A stretch of 32,174 nt of DNA from Sphingomonas sp. 28-63-12 (GCA_002281535.1 NCGD01000031.1:1-32174); one strand, 5' to 3'. Positions 1 to 9,246 are shown, numbered from the stretch's first letter. Notes: generated by a model from the sequence alone, not told the origin. Program-made: numbers and translations.

Positions 1-204
1 CGCATGGCGCGTGAGAATGTCCTGCAGCGTGTTGTCGAGCGCGTGGCCGATATGCAGCGATCCCGTCACATTGGGCGGCGGGTTGACGATCGTCCAGGGC
101 TCCGCACCGGGGCGATCAGGGTGGAACAGGCCCTGCTCCTCCCAATGCGCGTACCAGCGTTGCTCGATGTCGGCGGGGTCGAATGTCTTGGGAAGCTCGC
201 TCAT
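1..204 (-). CDS. valS: Valine--tRNA ligase, N-terminal part
   Basis: This is the first 68 codons of valyl-tRNA synthetase, which charges tRNA-Val in the cytoplasm. The gene runs off the left edge of the window. The start reads [20 protein letters not shown], followed by the class I signature [15 protein letters not shown], whose HIGH box binds ATP. A purine-rich GGGCAGGGGC stretch just upstream of the ATG can act as ribosome binding site. It is the last visible gene of a minus-strand series (PIMT-like, tolC, DUF2497, valS), 68 bp after DUF2497, an order usual in alphaproteobacteria. Identification rests on direct translation and is secure; the downstream editing and anticodon domains lie outside the window. 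Confidence 0.95.
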   Translation of the reverse strand, partial: MSELPKTFDPADIEQRWYAHWEEQGLFHPDRPGAEPWTIVNPPPNVTGSLHIGHALDNTLQDILTRHA

Positions 205-272
205 GCCCCTGCCCTTAACTGGCAGAGACACGCTTCGCTACCCTCATGCTGCGCTGCGTCAGCCGATCGCGT

Positions 273-779
273 TTAACGGCCCTGCGTGATCCGGGCGATT
301 TCGCGCGCAACCATATCTTCGACCATGCCGGGCAGCTTGCTGTCGAGCCATTCGCGCAGCATCGGACGGAGCATTTCGCGGACCAGACCCTCCAGCGTTT
401 CGGGCGCCTGCGCCTCGGGGGCTGGCGTAGCGGCGGGCTTCACCACCATCCGTGACAGCGTATCGAGCGCCCCACGGCTCGCTTGCGCCGCGCTTTCGGA
501 CAGGATCGAGTCGGTCGACAAGGCAGCCTCCACGCGTTCGATCAGTGTTGCATCATCCTCGGCATCATCGGTTACCGGGTTGCTGAGTTCCAGAACGTCA
601 CCGGGATCGGGCAGCCGCGACCGGTTTGTGCTCGCAGGCGCTGCCGGCGCAGGCGGCGTGCGGGGCGCCCGACGCGAGCGGACAACGCTGCCGCTGTCGC
701 CGTCTTCGGCGATGATCCGCTTGATCGAGGAAAGGATGTCCTCCATCGATGGCTCCACGCTCAAGTCGCCCATCATCAT
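273..779 (-). CDS. DUF2497 / PopZ-like polar organizing protein
   Basis: This 168-residue acidic protein has the two conserved blocks of the DUF2497/PopZ family. The N-terminal block is VEPSMEDILSSIKRIIAED. The C-terminal block spans about the last 45 residues and contains LVREMLRPMLREWLDSKLPG. A low-complexity Pro/Ala/Asp-rich linker joins them. In Caulobacter, PopZ self-assembles at the cell pole through its C-terminus and binds partners such as ParB through its N-terminal helix; a similar scaffold role here is inference. Three ATG codons follow each other at 771-779, and the reading frame is also open to a TTG at 788, so the exact start is uncertain. The gene sits 24 bp after tolC and before valS and is probably co-transcribed with them. 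Confidence 0.85.
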   Translation of the reverse strand: MMMGDLSVEPSMEDILSSIKRIIAEDGDSGSVVRSRRAPRTPPAPAAPASTNRSRLPDPGDVLELSNPVTDDAEDDATLIERVEAALSTDSILSESAAQASRGALDTLSRMVVKPAATPAPEAQAPETLEGLVREMLRPMLREWLDSKLPGMVEDMVAREIARITQGR

Positions 780-803
780 GTCCCGCAACCGTTAACCGCC
801 CTG

Positions 804-2324
804 TTAGCGGTTCTTCGGATCCTTACTTGCGGGAACAGGGGCGCGACTGTCAACCGGCGTCGGCATCATGGCTGCATCGGGCGTGGTGACATCGGCCGTC
901 TGCGGCGGCGTCTGGGCGGTACTGGTCGACACCGTCTGCGGCTCGCCATCGCCGCCCCAATCCCAGATCGTGTTGCGCACACGCTTGTAATTGGCAACCG
1001 GATCATACAGCGAGCCGCCGTCGAGCCCAAGGTCCTTGGCTTCGGCGTGCCCCATCGCCGCCAGCAACGCGAAGCCGGCGACATAGGCGTCGCGCTGCGC
1101 GGTCACCAAGGTCAGCTGCGAATTGAGATATTCCTGCTCGGCGTTCAGGATTTCCAGGATCGTCCTGCTCCCGACGCTGTTTTCGGCGCGCACGCCTTCA
1201 AGCGCCAGCCGATTGGCGCTGACCGCGATCTGCGCAGACTTGATCACTTCAAGCGATGATTGCCAGACGGCATAGGCAGACCGGGTCTGGGCGATCACGC
1301 CACGCTCGGTCTCGGTGATCTGCTCCAGCGCCTGGCTGCGGCGGGCCTCTGCCTGGCGCACACGCGCCGTGGGTTTGCCGCCCTGGTAGAGCGGCATGGT
1401 CAGCCGTAGGCCGATCTGTGCCGATCGATCATATTGCGGGGCACCGACATTGCCGAGCGTACCGAAATAATTGGTGTAGTTGCCGCCGGCGACCGCATCG
1501 AGCCGGGGCAGCCGCGTCGCGCGGGCCGAATTGATATCGTAGCGCGTGGCATCGCTGTTGTGGTGCGCCGCCAGCAAATTGGGGTTGTCGCTCAGCGCGA
1601 CATTGACGGCAGCATCGACACTGGCCGGGAGATTGGGCAGCGGCGGTGGTGTTTCGAGCGCACCGGGCGCCTTGCCGACCAGCCGAATATAACTTTCCCG
1701 GCTGCTGATCAGCCGCGCTTCGGCGCTCTGCAACTGACTGCGCGCCAGGGCGAGGCGCGCGTCAGACTGGGCGACGTCGGTGCGGGTCAGATCGCCAACC
1801 TGGAACCGATCCTGGGACGACTGGAAATTGACATCCAGCACCTTCACATTCTGGCGATTGAACGAGACGATCGCTTCATCGCGGATCACGTCCATATACG
1901 CGCCGACCACGGCGGTGAACAAATCGGCCTCGGTGCCACGCAGCGATGCGCGCCCGCCCTCAACCCGCGTTTCGGCAGCGGCGACCGCGTTTTTGACGGC
2001 GCCCCCCGAAAAGATCGGGTAGGTCAGGCTGGCCTGCGTCTGCGACGTGCGCGACGGCGCGGTGAAGGCCGTCACTGGCAGCACGACATTTTCGTTATAG
2101 CTGCTTTGCAGCTGCACGACCGGCAGCGCATCGGCGCGCGCGATCGGCACATTTTCGTCGATTGCCCGCACATTGGCGCGCTGTGCGGCGAGCGTCGGGT
2201 TCGATGCATAGGCTTTGACCAGCGCTTCACGCAGCGTTTCCGCCGATGCCGGCATCGCCAGCGCGACCAGCGCGGCGCCGGCCAGCATTCGTGCCTTGAT
2301 CGCAGACGAGGACATCGGGACCAT
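804..2324 (-). CDS. tolC: TolC family outer-membrane efflux protein
   Basis: This is an outer-membrane channel of the TolC family, which connects inner-membrane efflux or type I secretion systems to the outside. The protein is about 506 residues. It has a signal peptide (AGAALVALAMPASA, cleavage before ETLREAL) and the two TolC repeats rich in long alpha-helices (for example LTRTDVAQSDARLALARSQL and SRTILEILNAEQEYLNSQLT). A proline/threonine-rich tail follows SLYDPVANYKRVRN, as in alphaproteobacterial TolC proteins. The ATG at 2324 is preferred because a GAGAAAG stretch precedes it; a TTG at 2342 overlapping the upstream stop (TTGA) is the alternative. It follows the PIMT-like gene and precedes DUF2497. 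Confidence 0.92.
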   Translation of the reverse strand: MVPMSSSAIKARMLAGAALVALAMPASAETLREALVKAYASNPTLAAQRANVRAIDENVPIARADALPVVQLQSSYNENVVLPVTAFTAPSRTSQTQASLTYPIFSGGAVKNAVAAAETRVEGGRASLRGTEADLFTAVVGAYMDVIRDEAIVSFNRQNVKVLDVNFQSSQDRFQVGDLTRTDVAQSDARLALARSQLQSAEARLISSRESYIRLVGKAPGALETPPPLPNLPASVDAAVNVALSDNPNLLAAHHNSDATRYDINSARATRLPRLDAVAGGNYTNYFGTLGNVGAPQYDRSAQIGLRLTMPLYQGGKPTARVRQAEARRSQALEQITETERGVIAQTRSAYAVWQSSLEVIKSAQIAVSANRLALEGVRAENSVGSRTILEILNAEQEYLNSQLTLVTAQRDAYVAGFALLAAMGHAEAKDLGLDGGSLYDPVANYKRVRNTIWDWGGDGEPQTVSTSTAQTPPQTADVTTPDAAMMPTPVDSRAPVPASKDPKNR

Positions 2325-2338
2325 ATCGAGGGGCTTTC

Positions 2339-3001
2339 TCAAAAAACAAAGTCGTTAGGCATGGCGAAGCCGGGCAAGGCAACGCAATCGATATCGGCAA
2401 AGGAGACCAGTCCAAAACCACCAGCGCTACGCCGCCCAACCGACAGCCGCGTCACCCCGCGATCGATGATGCCAGTCACTACGCGTCCGCCGATCGCCAC
2501 TTGGTCGATCAGCGATGTCGGCAACTTTGGTACCGCGCCGTCAACAACGAGTACGTCATAAGGCGCGCCCTCTGGATACCCCAGCTCGAGTGCCCCTTCG
2601 ATGATCTTCACGCAGGAGTTGGCCAACAATAGGCTGCGGGCGATCGACAGCAGCGCCGGATCGCACTCGACCGCGACGACCGCCGCCGCGAGTTCCGCAA
2701 TCACCGCCGCCGTATACCCCCCCGCTGCGCCGATCAGCAGCACCCGGTCGCTCGGCCCAATCGCCGCTTCGTTGAGCAATCGCCCCGTCGCGATTGGCAC
2801 ATTGGCCGCCCGCCCGGCGCCAAGCGGTAGCGCAGTATCGCGATAGGCAAGGCCTGCGACCTTGGCAGGCAGAAAGGATTCGCGCGCGACGCGGCCCATG
2901 GCAGCCACGAGTCGTGCGTCGCTCACGGCATTGGTCCGCAGCTGGTTCGACACCATCGCCTGGCGCATCGCCGCAAATTGGGTCTGATCCGCATTAGTCA
3001 C
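2339..3001 (-). CDS. Protein-L-isoaspartate O-methyltransferase-like protein
   Basis: This is a roughly 220-residue SAM-dependent methyltransferase fold of the PIMT (Pcm) family, which in its classical form repairs isoaspartyl residues. The family start MRQAMVSNQLRTN, the early FLP motif and the SAM-binding stretch VLLIGAAGGYTAAVIAELA are present. However, the segment that in active PIMTs carries the Ser/Thr-Gln-Pro motif before the SAM site reads AANVPIATGRLL here, so the catalytic Ser/Thr appears to be missing. This variant is commonly seen next to tolC in alphaproteobacteria and may not have isoaspartate repair activity (inference). The start is probably GTG at 2999-3001 or 3002-3004, because AAGGGGG lies just upstream; TTG at 3022 would precede that site. 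The stop overlaps the frame-open start of tolC. Confidence 0.82.
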   Translation of the reverse strand: MTNADQTQFAAMRQAMVSNQLRTNAVSDARLVAAMGRVARESFLPAKVAGLAYRDTALPLGAGRAANVPIATGRLLNEAAIGPSDRVLLIGAAGGYTAAVIAELAAAVVAVECDPALLSIARSLLLANSCVKIIEGALELGYPEGAPYDVLVVDGAVPKLPTSLIDQVAIGGRVVTGIIDRGVTRLSVGRRSAGGFGLVSFADIDCVALPGFAMPNDFVF

Positions 3002-3117
3002 CACATCACCCCCTTGGCACAACTGTTATAGTCATGCAATACACTACCGAAGCTGATCGGCTTGTATATCGAGCACGCGCAACCGCCAAGGTAGGTTGCA
3101 ATTTTAAACTGGCAAGG

Positions 3118-3146
3118 TTGACAGCCCCGCTGCGCCCGCGCATTGG
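3118..3146 (+). promoter_or_regulatory. Probable promoter of tRNA-Cys
   Basis: A perfect TTGACA hexamer at 3118-3123 is followed after 17 bp by a weak -10-like CATTGG at 3141-3146. Initiation would fall a few bases before the tRNA at 3157. The -35 match and spacing are visible; promoter function is inferred. Confidence 0.45.
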
Positions 3147-3156
3147 GCGCGCCTCT

Positions 3157-3230
3157 GGCCCGATGGCGGAGTGGTGACGCAGAGGACTGCAAATCCTTGC
3201 ACCCGGGTTCGATTCCCGGTCGGGCCTCCA
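3157..3230 (+). tRNA. tRNA-Cys (anticodon GCA)
   Basis: This 74-nt sequence folds as a cloverleaf. The acceptor stem GGCCCGA (3157-3163) pairs with TCGGGCC (3220-3226). The discriminator base T is followed by an encoded CCA (3228-3230). The anticodon stem GAGGA/TCCTT encloses the loop CTGCAAA with anticodon GCA at 3189-3191, which reads cysteine codons. The T-arm CCGGGTTCGATTCCCGG is canonical. It lies divergently upstream of the PIMT-like gene. Confidence 0.97.
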
Positions 3231-3242
3231 TCTTCTATGCCG

Positions 3243-3262
3243 CGTTCGACATTCGTTGAACG
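3243..3262 (+). terminator. Weak hairpin downstream of tRNA-Cys
   Basis: CGTTCGAC and GTTGAACG form a near-complementary stem around ATTC, 12 bp after the tRNA 3' end. No T-run follows, so termination is only a guess. The remaining DNA to 3424 shows no supported gene. Confidence 0.25.
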
Positions 3263-3424
3263 TTGTACCCGTGGTCGCCGCGGGTGCTATTCCCCTCACC
3301 CCGCTGGCGCTCAATGGCGCTCGGCGCGGGGCGATTACGCCGGAGAGGGACATGTATCGAGCGCGCATTCGTCAGATACGGAAGCGGCAAACTAAACCAG
3401 AATGTTCATGCCGCAGCGCGAAGT

Positions 3425-4411
3425 TCAGCGCTGAGCGCTCGACGCCGAACGCTCAGCAGCCACTTCGCGGCGGACCGGATCGCGGCGCCCGCCTTGCGCT
3501 GTTTCTCGCCGATAGGAACTGGGATCGGCACCATAGCCGTCGCGAAAGGCGCGGCTGAAATGACTCCGGCTTGAAAATCCGATATGAGCCGCGATCACCT
3601 TCACTGGCATATTCGTCGATCGCAGCATTTCAGCGGCATGGTGCAGCCGAGTCTTGGCGACAAATTCCATCGGACTCATCGAGAAAGCTTGGGAGAATTC
3701 GCGAGCAAAGGCAGACCTGCTCATGCCCGCGATCGATGCCAACGCGGCAACGCTGTGACGCGAGGCAGGCTTGTCGAGCACAGCGGTGACCGCCTTGCCC
3801 AGTCGCGGGTCGCGCAGCGTACTGAGCAGGCTGGTTTCATGATCGCTGCGGCCAAAGTGCCGACGCAAGAGTAGCAGCACGCATGCCTTCATCAGTGCCC
3901 CGGTCAGCGCACGAGAGCCAAGATCGGCCCTGGCCAGCTCAGCTGCCATTAGCTCGTAGCTTGTCTGGACAATAGGCAGATCGCCGAGATTTTCGACAAT
4001 CGGCTTGCGGACCGTATCGAGCAGCCCGAATGATCCCGAAATATTCGCCGTGATGAGCCCGCAGACAAAGCGCAACTCGCCATCGTCGCCGCCGGTTCCG
4101 TCAAACCTGACCATGCCGTTGGGCGCCAGCGAGCAATGCTCCATCGCCACCAATTGCCGACCCGGCAATTCATCTGCCCCGATCGTCTGCGCGGTGTGCG
4201 GCGGCACCAGCACAATACTGCCCGGACCGCAAATGATGGGCGATTGACCGGGAACGGTCAGATACATCGTCCCCGACAAAACATAATGAACTTCAATCTC
4301 ATCGCCCGGCCGGGCAACAAGCTGAAGGCCGCGATTGACTTCACAAATCGCAAATGCGTCAACTGCAACATCAAGCGTCATCAACAACCGATCGAGGATC
4401 AGCTCGGCCAT
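3425..4411 (-). CDS. AraC family transcriptional regulator (cupin_6 + HTH_18)
   Basis: This is a 328-residue DNA-binding regulator. Residues about 10-190 form the cupin-type ligand domain of the AraC_binding/cupin_6 class (YVLSGTMYLTVPG, GPGSIVLVPPHTAQTI). Residues about 205-310 form the double helix-turn-helix, with ALASIAGMSRSAFAREFSQ as the first HTH and VIAAHIGFSSRSHFSRAFRD as the second, then the family end GADPSSYR. The ATG at 4411 is chosen because GAGAGGGGC lies 7-8 nt upstream; the frame is open 13 codons further. The C-terminal tail after SSYR is basic and poorly conserved-looking. It sits alone between tRNA-Cys and the signalling operon; its target is unknown. Related proteins often control a neighbouring oxidoreductase or detoxification gene, which is not seen here. 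Confidence 0.88.
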   Translation of the reverse strand: MAELILDRLLMTLDVAVDAFAICEVNRGLQLVARPGDEIEVHYVLSGTMYLTVPGQSPIICGPGSIVLVPPHTAQTIGADELPGRQLVAMEHCSLAPNGMVRFDGTGGDDGELRFVCGLITANISGSFGLLDTVRKPIVENLGDLPIVQTSYELMAAELARADLGSRALTGALMKACVLLLLRRHFGRSDHETSLLSTLRDPRLGKAVTAVLDKPASRHSVAALASIAGMSRSAFAREFSQAFSMSPMEFVAKTRLHHAAEMLRSTNMPVKVIAAHIGFSSRSHFSRAFRDGYGADPSSYRRETAQGGRRDPVRREVAAERSASSAQR

Positions 4412-4552
4412 GACAGTGCCCCTCTCAAAAATCCTTTTCGATATCGACACATACGCACAAGTCTGTTGGCGCGGAAACTAGGTGCTGTAAAAAAAGCACT
4501 ACGACAGGACGATATCGCACATTTGGTGTAAATTGCCGCAATTTTGCAACAA

Positions 4553-4571
4553 TATCAGCAATTAGCTGATA
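4553..4571 (-). terminator. Hairpin at the end of the signalling operon
   Basis: TATCAGC (4553-4559) and GCTGATA (4565-4571) form a 7-bp stem with a 5-nt loop. The structure overlaps the TAA stop of the receiver gene at 4562-4564. The minus-strand sequence that follows is only moderately T-rich, so it may terminate transcription or merely protect the 3' end. Confidence 0.35.
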
Positions 4572-4954
4572 ATGCCGCCATCCTGGGCGTCCCGCGCCAA
4601 CAGCCGGCCAATGGCGTCGAACAACGAGTCCATCGCGACGGGTTTGAACAGCACTTCGTCGGCACCTTCGCGAAGGCAACGGTCGCGCAGATCAACCGCA
4701 GTGTCGGCTGTTACCACGATCACCGGCAAGGCCGATTTGCCATCCGATCTTGCGCGAATATGCTTGATCGCGGTTATTCCGTCCATGCCGGGCATCCGCA
4801 AATCCATCAGCACGATATCGAAATCGCGTTCGTCAATCAGTTGAAGGCCGATTTCGGCGCTGTCGGCGCCGGTCATTACTGCGCCGGCCACATCAAGCAT
4901 ATCCTTGACAACACGCCGATTCATCGGATCATCTTCGACGAACAGCACGTTCAT
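4562..4954 (-). CDS. Single-domain response regulator (CheY-like)
   Basis: This 130-residue protein is a stand-alone receiver domain with no output domain. All canonical residues are present: acidic pair D8-D9 (FVEDDP), phospho-acceptor D51 (DIVLMDLRMPGMDG), switch T82 (VVTAD) and K104 (LFKPV). It can therefore accept a phosphate and act by protein-protein contact or as a phosphate shuttle. It is the last gene of a minus-strand series, 65 bp after the TPR histidine kinase, which is the obvious phosphodonor. Whether it feeds back on the EAL protein at the head of the series is inference. Confidence 0.92.
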   Translation of the reverse strand: MNVLFVEDDPMNRRVVKDMLDVAGAVMTGADSAEIGLQLIDERDFDIVLMDLRMPGMDGITAIKHIRARSDGKSALPVIVVTADTAVDLRDRCLREGADEVLFKPVAMDSLFDAIGRLLARDAQDGGIIS

Positions 4955-5019
4955 GGGCAGACGCCCATGCCAAAACAGGTGATTAGGAGAGTATCAGTCA
5001 TCTGAGGTGCCATATCGCG

Positions 5020-7551
5020 TCAAGCGGCGTGCGATACAAGGGATTGCTTGGGCGCAATCGCCCCCTCTTGCACATGTGATGGATAGAGCAGATCAACCAG
5101 CGCATTGCCCCCGATCGGCTTGGCGATAACCTGCCCTAGACCGGTAGATTGCAGGCGCGCACGTTCGGCCGGATCAGGCGTCGGCCAAAGTAGCGAGACA
5201 CTGGCGCCCTTCACCAGTGCTGCGGCGGCGACCAATCGCAATGACGCGTCCATTTCGGGCTCGGCCCTGGCAGTCGCATCGTCGATCAAAATCTGCTGCG
5301 GCGCATGGACGGCAATAAGTTGCACTGCCTCGTCCATCGACGCCGCAAAGGCGACCTCGCCTGCGTGCGGTGCAAGCAGCGCGCGTAACATGCTCCGCGA
5401 GATCGGGTTGCGATCAACGATCAGCAGCGCCGGACCTGAAAAATTCGCGCCTTCGCCAGCCGCCGCAGCCACCGAAAGCGTGAGCGGCAACGTGACCGCG
5501 AATGTCGAGCCTTCGCCTGGCGCGCTTGTGACCGTCACGTCGCCGCCCATGGCGCGGGCGAGGTTCCGGCAGATCGACAGGCCAAGACCAGTGCCCCCGA
5601 ATTTGCGCGTCGTGCCGGCATCGACCTGACGGAATGATTCAAAGATCACATCGAGCTTGTCTGGGGGAATGCCGATTCCAGTATCGCTGACGGCAATGCT
5701 TAGGCGGCCGTCCACGGTTGCCTCTGCGCGTAAGGTCACAGTACCCTCACCAGTGAATTTCAAAGCATTGGACAGCAGGTTGAACACAATCTGCCGCAAA
5801 CGCGCTGCGTCGCCCTCGATCATCGTCGGGCAGCGATCAAGATCGACGGCAAAGCCGATCCCGCGGGCGCGGGCCTGCTCTTCCCACAGTCGCGAAACCT
5901 CCCGCAATGTCACGCGCAGGTCCATCGGAATGGCCTCAAGCGTCAAATTGCCCGTCTCCATCTTGGCCACGTCGAGAATATCATCGACCAGCGCCCGCAT
6001 CGTCAGCCCGGCGCCGTGCACCACACCAAGCCGGTCGCGCGTCGCAGCGCCCAGATCGCGATCTGCCAGCATCACCTGGGTCATCCCCAATATGCCGTTA
6101 AGGGGCGTACGTATCTCATGACTTGTGGTTGCGAGAAACTCGGTCTTGGCCGCCAGCGCCTTTTCGAGCGCGGTATTGGTCGATGCCAGATCGACGTTGG
6201 CTGCGCGCACCTCGTTGCGGCTACGCCGGATCGTAACCAAGCCAAAGATCAGCATGGCAACGCCAACCAGCGAGGCGAAAACGATGCCAATGAACACGAC
6301 ACGTTGCTGGCGCGCCCGTGCCTTTTCAAAGGCCGCACTTTGCATCGCGTCATTCGCCTTTAGCGTGGCAATCTTGGCATCTTTGTTGGCATCGTCAAAC
6401 CGGGCCGCCATCAGCGCCGTGTTGGTCGATGCCGCGAGCTTTGCCGTCTGGTCGTCAAGCCGCTTCAGTGACTCGAGATGGACGAGGGCCAGGTCCGGAC
6501 GTCCGCTCTTCCTAAAGATCAAATAAGCCGTCTCATGCGCGTCGCGAAAGGACAGGCTTGTTTCGGCCAGATTGACGCCCGCAAAGGTCCGCGAAATATA
6601 ATCGGTGGCTTTTTTCAGCTGTCCGCGCTGCAACGCCACCTGCGCAGCGATCGCGAAAAGCTGATCACGCCCGGCCTTGTCATCCTGAAGCGCTGTCAAT
6701 TTCAGGCCTGTCGCGATTGTATCGTCGACCGCGGCAAGGTGCCCGGCATTGAGCTGGGCCCTGGCGATATTTCGAATGAACAATGCCTGGAGTGACTGAC
6801 TCTTCCACTTGCGAGCCAATTTAAGCGCTTTTTGGTACTGGTCTTCCGCTTCGGCATACCGCTTATTGTGGACGAAGTAGTTACCTAAGTTGTTATAATT
6901 GGAAACATCAAGACCAAAATCACCTTTGTATAATTCTGCCGATTGCTTATCGTATTTAACAGCAGTCTCGAAATCATCTGCTTCACGATATAGCGACGCG
7001 ATTTGCTGGAGTGCTATTGCCTGATTTCGCGTATCATTCAATTGACGATAAATGTTGTGAGCATTTTGAAAATCGGCAAGCGCATTACCGACTCTTGCCC
7101 GCAATGTATTCAACAGACCTCGTGATATCAGCAAATCAGCATGAAGTTTGGTTGGCGCGCGCTCTGTGTTCAAGCTATTCAAGGCGCGCGCGATGATCGG
7201 CTCTGCGTTATCCGGATCATTCAGGCGCAAATATGCCGAGCCCTGCAACCACTCCGCCTCGGCAATGCCCAAAATCCGCCGATCGTCGGCCGGCGTCGCT
7301 TGCAGAAGCCGCTCAGCCTGTCGGGCAGTCGAAAGCGCCGCCAACGGGTCGCCGCGCATCTGATCCTTCGCCAGGCCCAAAAGTTTGGTTGCTTGTGGTG
7401 ATGCCGTCTGGGTGGAGCTCGTGGCGGGGGGTGCCGCACGGGCGTGCGCGGCGATGCCCAACGCCGGCAATAGGCAAAGTACCAAGCGCAGCAGCATCGC
7501 GTGCTTGAAGCCAGTTAGGCGCGCCCCCATCATGCGACGATTATCGCTCAT
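5020..7551 (-). CDS. TPR-containing sensor histidine kinase with C-terminal receiver-like domain
   Basis: This 843-residue membrane kinase is the central sensor of the operon. An N-terminal signal or anchor ([19 protein letters not shown]) leads to tetratricopeptide repeats over about residues 60-370 (for example [20 protein letters not shown]). A transmembrane helix lies near residues 416-440 ([20 protein letters not shown]). The HisKA phospho-acceptor is H478 in [15 protein letters not shown]. The ATPase domain has [19 protein letters not shown] and [19 protein letters not shown]. From about residue 705 a receiver-like domain follows: LIVDRN, ILIDDAT and AKPIGG are kept, but the Ser/Thr switch position reads LLWPTP. 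The start is set at ATG 7549-7551; the frame stays open upstream but would overlap the EAL gene. The TPR part is visibly less GC-rich than the rest. Confidence 0.9.
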   Translation of the reverse strand: MSDNRRMMGARLTGFKHAMLLRLVLCLLPALGIAAHARAAPPATSSTQTASPQATKLLGLAKDQMRGDPLAALSTARQAERLLQATPADDRRILGIAEAEWLQGSAYLRLNDPDNAEPIIARALNSLNTERAPTKLHADLLISRGLLNTLRARVGNALADFQNAHNIYRQLNDTRNQAIALQQIASLYREADDFETAVKYDKQSAELYKGDFGLDVSNYNNLGNYFVHNKRYAEAEDQYQKALKLARKWKSQSLQALFIRNIARAQLNAGHLAAVDDTIATGLKLTALQDDKAGRDQLFAIAAQVALQRGQLKKATDYISRTFAGVNLAETSLSFRDAHETAYLIFRKSGRPDLALVHLESLKRLDDQTAKLAASTNTALMAARFDDANKDAKIATLKANDAMQSAAFEKARARQQRVVFIGIVFASLVGVAMLIFGLVTIRRSRNEVRAANVDLASTNTALEKALAAKTEFLATTSHEIRTPLNGILGMTQVMLADRDLGAATRDRLGVVHGAGLTMRALVDDILDVAKMETGNLTLEAIPMDLRVTLREVSRLWEEQARARGIGFAVDLDRCPTMIEGDAARLRQIVFNLLSNALKFTGEGTVTLRAEATVDGRLSIAVSDTGIGIPPDKLDVIFESFRQVDAGTTRKFGGTGLGLSICRNLARAMGGDVTVTSAPGEGSTFAVTLPLTLSVAAAAGEGANFSGPALLIVDRNPISRSMLRALLAPHAGEVAFAASMDEAVQLIAVHAPQQILIDDATARAEPEMDASLRLVAAAALVKGASVSLLWPTPDPAERARLQSTGLGQVIAKPIGGNALVDLLYPSHVQEGAIAPKQSLVSHAA

Positions 7552-7583
7552 TACCGTTAAGCGAGAACTAAGAAAATCACGGC

Positions 7584-9122
7584 TCAGGCGCTCTTCCAGA
7601 AGCTCGCCGGCCGGAAAAACGACGCACGAGGATCGGCCGCAGCAGTCAAATGCCGGTCTTCGTCGAGGAACTGCTGAAACGCGCCGATCGAAATCGGCCG
7701 GCTGATCAGAAAGCCCTGGACCATGTCGCACCCCATAACGCTCAACAACGCCATGGCGGCCTGGGTTTCGACGCCTTCGGCGGTCACTTCCATATCAAGA
7801 GCGTGCGCTAGATCGATTGTTGAACGCACGATCAGCGGGTCCCGGTTGCTGCTGGTCAATTGCGTGACGAACAGCTTGTCGATCTTCAATTCGCTGGCGG
7901 GCAGCTGTTTGAGATAGGCCAGCGACGACAAGCCGGCGCCATAATCATCGATCGCCAGTGTTATACCGGTTTCGGTAAAAACCTGAAGATGCGCAATCGC
8001 GGTATCTGGATCGCGGATCACGGACGTTTCAGTAATTTCGAACCCGATCCGGGCGCCACCCGATTTCACCATCTGGCAGGCGCGCGCGACAAAGGTCGAA
8101 TCCCCGAGCAGCTGCCCCGAAATATTGATGAAGATCAGCAAATCATGGCCAGCCGCCGCAAGCATCTTTTGATCAGCAATCACCTGATCGAGCGTCCACA
8201 GCGTCAACGGGCCAATTGCCCGCGATTCTTCGGCTGCTGGAATGAAATCACCGGGCAAGATCAATCCGCGGGTCGGGTGCTGCCAGCGGACCAATGCCTC
8301 TGCGCTGCAGATCTCCTGCCGCCTTAGATGCACCTTGGGCTGATATTGCAGGAACATCTCGCCCCGATCGACGGCCTGGCCAAGATCGCGGATCAAAGTG
8401 ATGCGATCAAAGGCCGGTGCACCGAGTGAAAGGTCGCGAACGATTGTGCGGTTCTCGTGACGCGCCTCGCCGACCGCCTGTTCAGCCTCTTCGATCAAGC
8501 GCACATCATCGGCAGAGGCCATCGGCACGGCCGCCCCTCCCAGCACCAGTTCGACCCGATGCGGTTCGCCATCCAGATCGATGGCCTGTTCAAAGACCAA
8601 CTGTAATCGATCGAGCGCCGTCTGAAGATCGTCCACTCCAGCACCGTCGAATCCGAATTCAAGCGTTGTGCGGCCCACCACGGCCAAGCTCGCGGACGGA
8701 ATTTGTTCGGCAATCCGATCGGCAACGTCGAGCACTAAGCAGTCGGCGCGCGGCGCGCCAAGATGGCGCCGCAACGGGCCGAAATTGACGATTTCCGCCA
8801 CGCACAGAAAGCGCCAGGCGGCAGCATTGGCCAAGGAATCATGCAAGCCCGCCGGCAAGTCCAGCGCCATTGCCGCCCCCTTAGGCACTGCAAAGGGCAT
8901 ATCGAGTTGCAGGCCCCCATCGCCGGGAACGCTCAGCCGCGACGCCGACGCAAACAGCGATCGCCGCGTTGTGCGGTCATCCATGTGACCAATGCCGGGA
9001 TCTGCTGCGCGCATCATCAGCTCTGGGTTTACCGCTGCAGCGTTGAAGGAAAGGTTAAGTGCGTCATCCCGCTGCATGCCTGCGATCCGCAACTTGCGCA
9101 TTCCCGCATTCAGGATTTGCAT
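7584..9122 (-). CDS. EAL-domain c-di-GMP phosphodiesterase with degenerate GGDEF domain
   Basis: This 512-residue protein probably hydrolyses cyclic di-GMP. The EAL domain (about residues 250-495) keeps the motif EALVRWQHP near residue 274, the Asn of [10 protein letters not shown], the Glu of GFEITET, the pair [14 protein letters not shown], the Lys of LKIDKLF and the Glu of EGVETQAAM. All metal and catalytic positions therefore look intact. Residues about 85-235 resemble a GGDEF domain, but the signature is GRTTLEF near residue 150, so it should not make c-di-GMP and may be a regulatory or GTP-sensing module. No transmembrane helix is evident. The gene heads the operon, 32 bp before the kinase. 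The first ATG lacks a clear ribosome binding site, and ATG codons further in (for example MDDRTTRRS) are possible starts. Confidence 0.9.
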   Translation of the reverse strand: MQILNAGMRKLRIAGMQRDDALNLSFNAAAVNPELMMRAADPGIGHMDDRTTRRSLFASASRLSVPGDGGLQLDMPFAVPKGAAMALDLPAGLHDSLANAAAWRFLCVAEIVNFGPLRRHLGAPRADCLVLDVADRIAEQIPSASLAVVGRTTLEFGFDGAGVDDLQTALDRLQLVFEQAIDLDGEPHRVELVLGGAAVPMASADDVRLIEEAEQAVGEARHENRTIVRDLSLGAPAFDRITLIRDLGQAVDRGEMFLQYQPKVHLRRQEICSAEALVRWQHPTRGLILPGDFIPAAEESRAIGPLTLWTLDQVIADQKMLAAAGHDLLIFINISGQLLGDSTFVARACQMVKSGGARIGFEITETSVIRDPDTAIAHLQVFTETGITLAIDDYGAGLSSLAYLKQLPASELKIDKLFVTQLTSSNRDPLIVRSTIDLAHALDMEVTAEGVETQAAMALLSVMGCDMVQGFLISRPISIGAFQQFLDEDRHLTAAADPRASFFRPASFWKSA

Positions 9123-9185
9123 GATGGTTAAAAAAGCTTTAAGAAATCAGCGCGTTCGTCGTGGGCGCAGTCTGGGAGAAAATTG

Positions 9186-9239
9186 ATGTTGGATCTGTTT
9201 TTCGCATTCTTCCACCAGGAAGAGCTGAAACCCTGGTAA
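9186..9239 (+). CDS. Possible 17-residue small protein
   Basis: The ORF reads MLDLFFAFFHQEELKPW and ends in TAA. A good ribosome binding sequence (GGGAGAAAATTG) stands directly before the ATG. The peptide has a hydrophobic first half (LFFAFF) and a charged second half. It is not recognised. It could be a small membrane-associated peptide, a leader peptide, or chance. Its 3' half also forms an ACCAGG/CCTGGT hairpin, and a strongly folded stretch starts 8 nt after the stop. There is no direct evidence of expression. Confidence 0.3.
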   Translation: MLDLFFAFFHQEELKPW

Positions 9240-9246
9240 ACCAAGA

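Noticed and set aside
3171-3574. Several overlapping plus-strand frames of 70-100 codons downstream of tRNA-Cys
   Set aside because: They overlap the tRNA or the AraC gene, have no convincing ribosome binding site or recognisable protein features, and look like chance open frames in GC-rich DNA.
7552-7731. N-terminal extension of the TPR kinase frame to 7731
   Set aside because: It would overlap the end of the EAL gene by about 150 bp and reads as low-complexity Arg-rich antisense-like sequence before the signal peptide.
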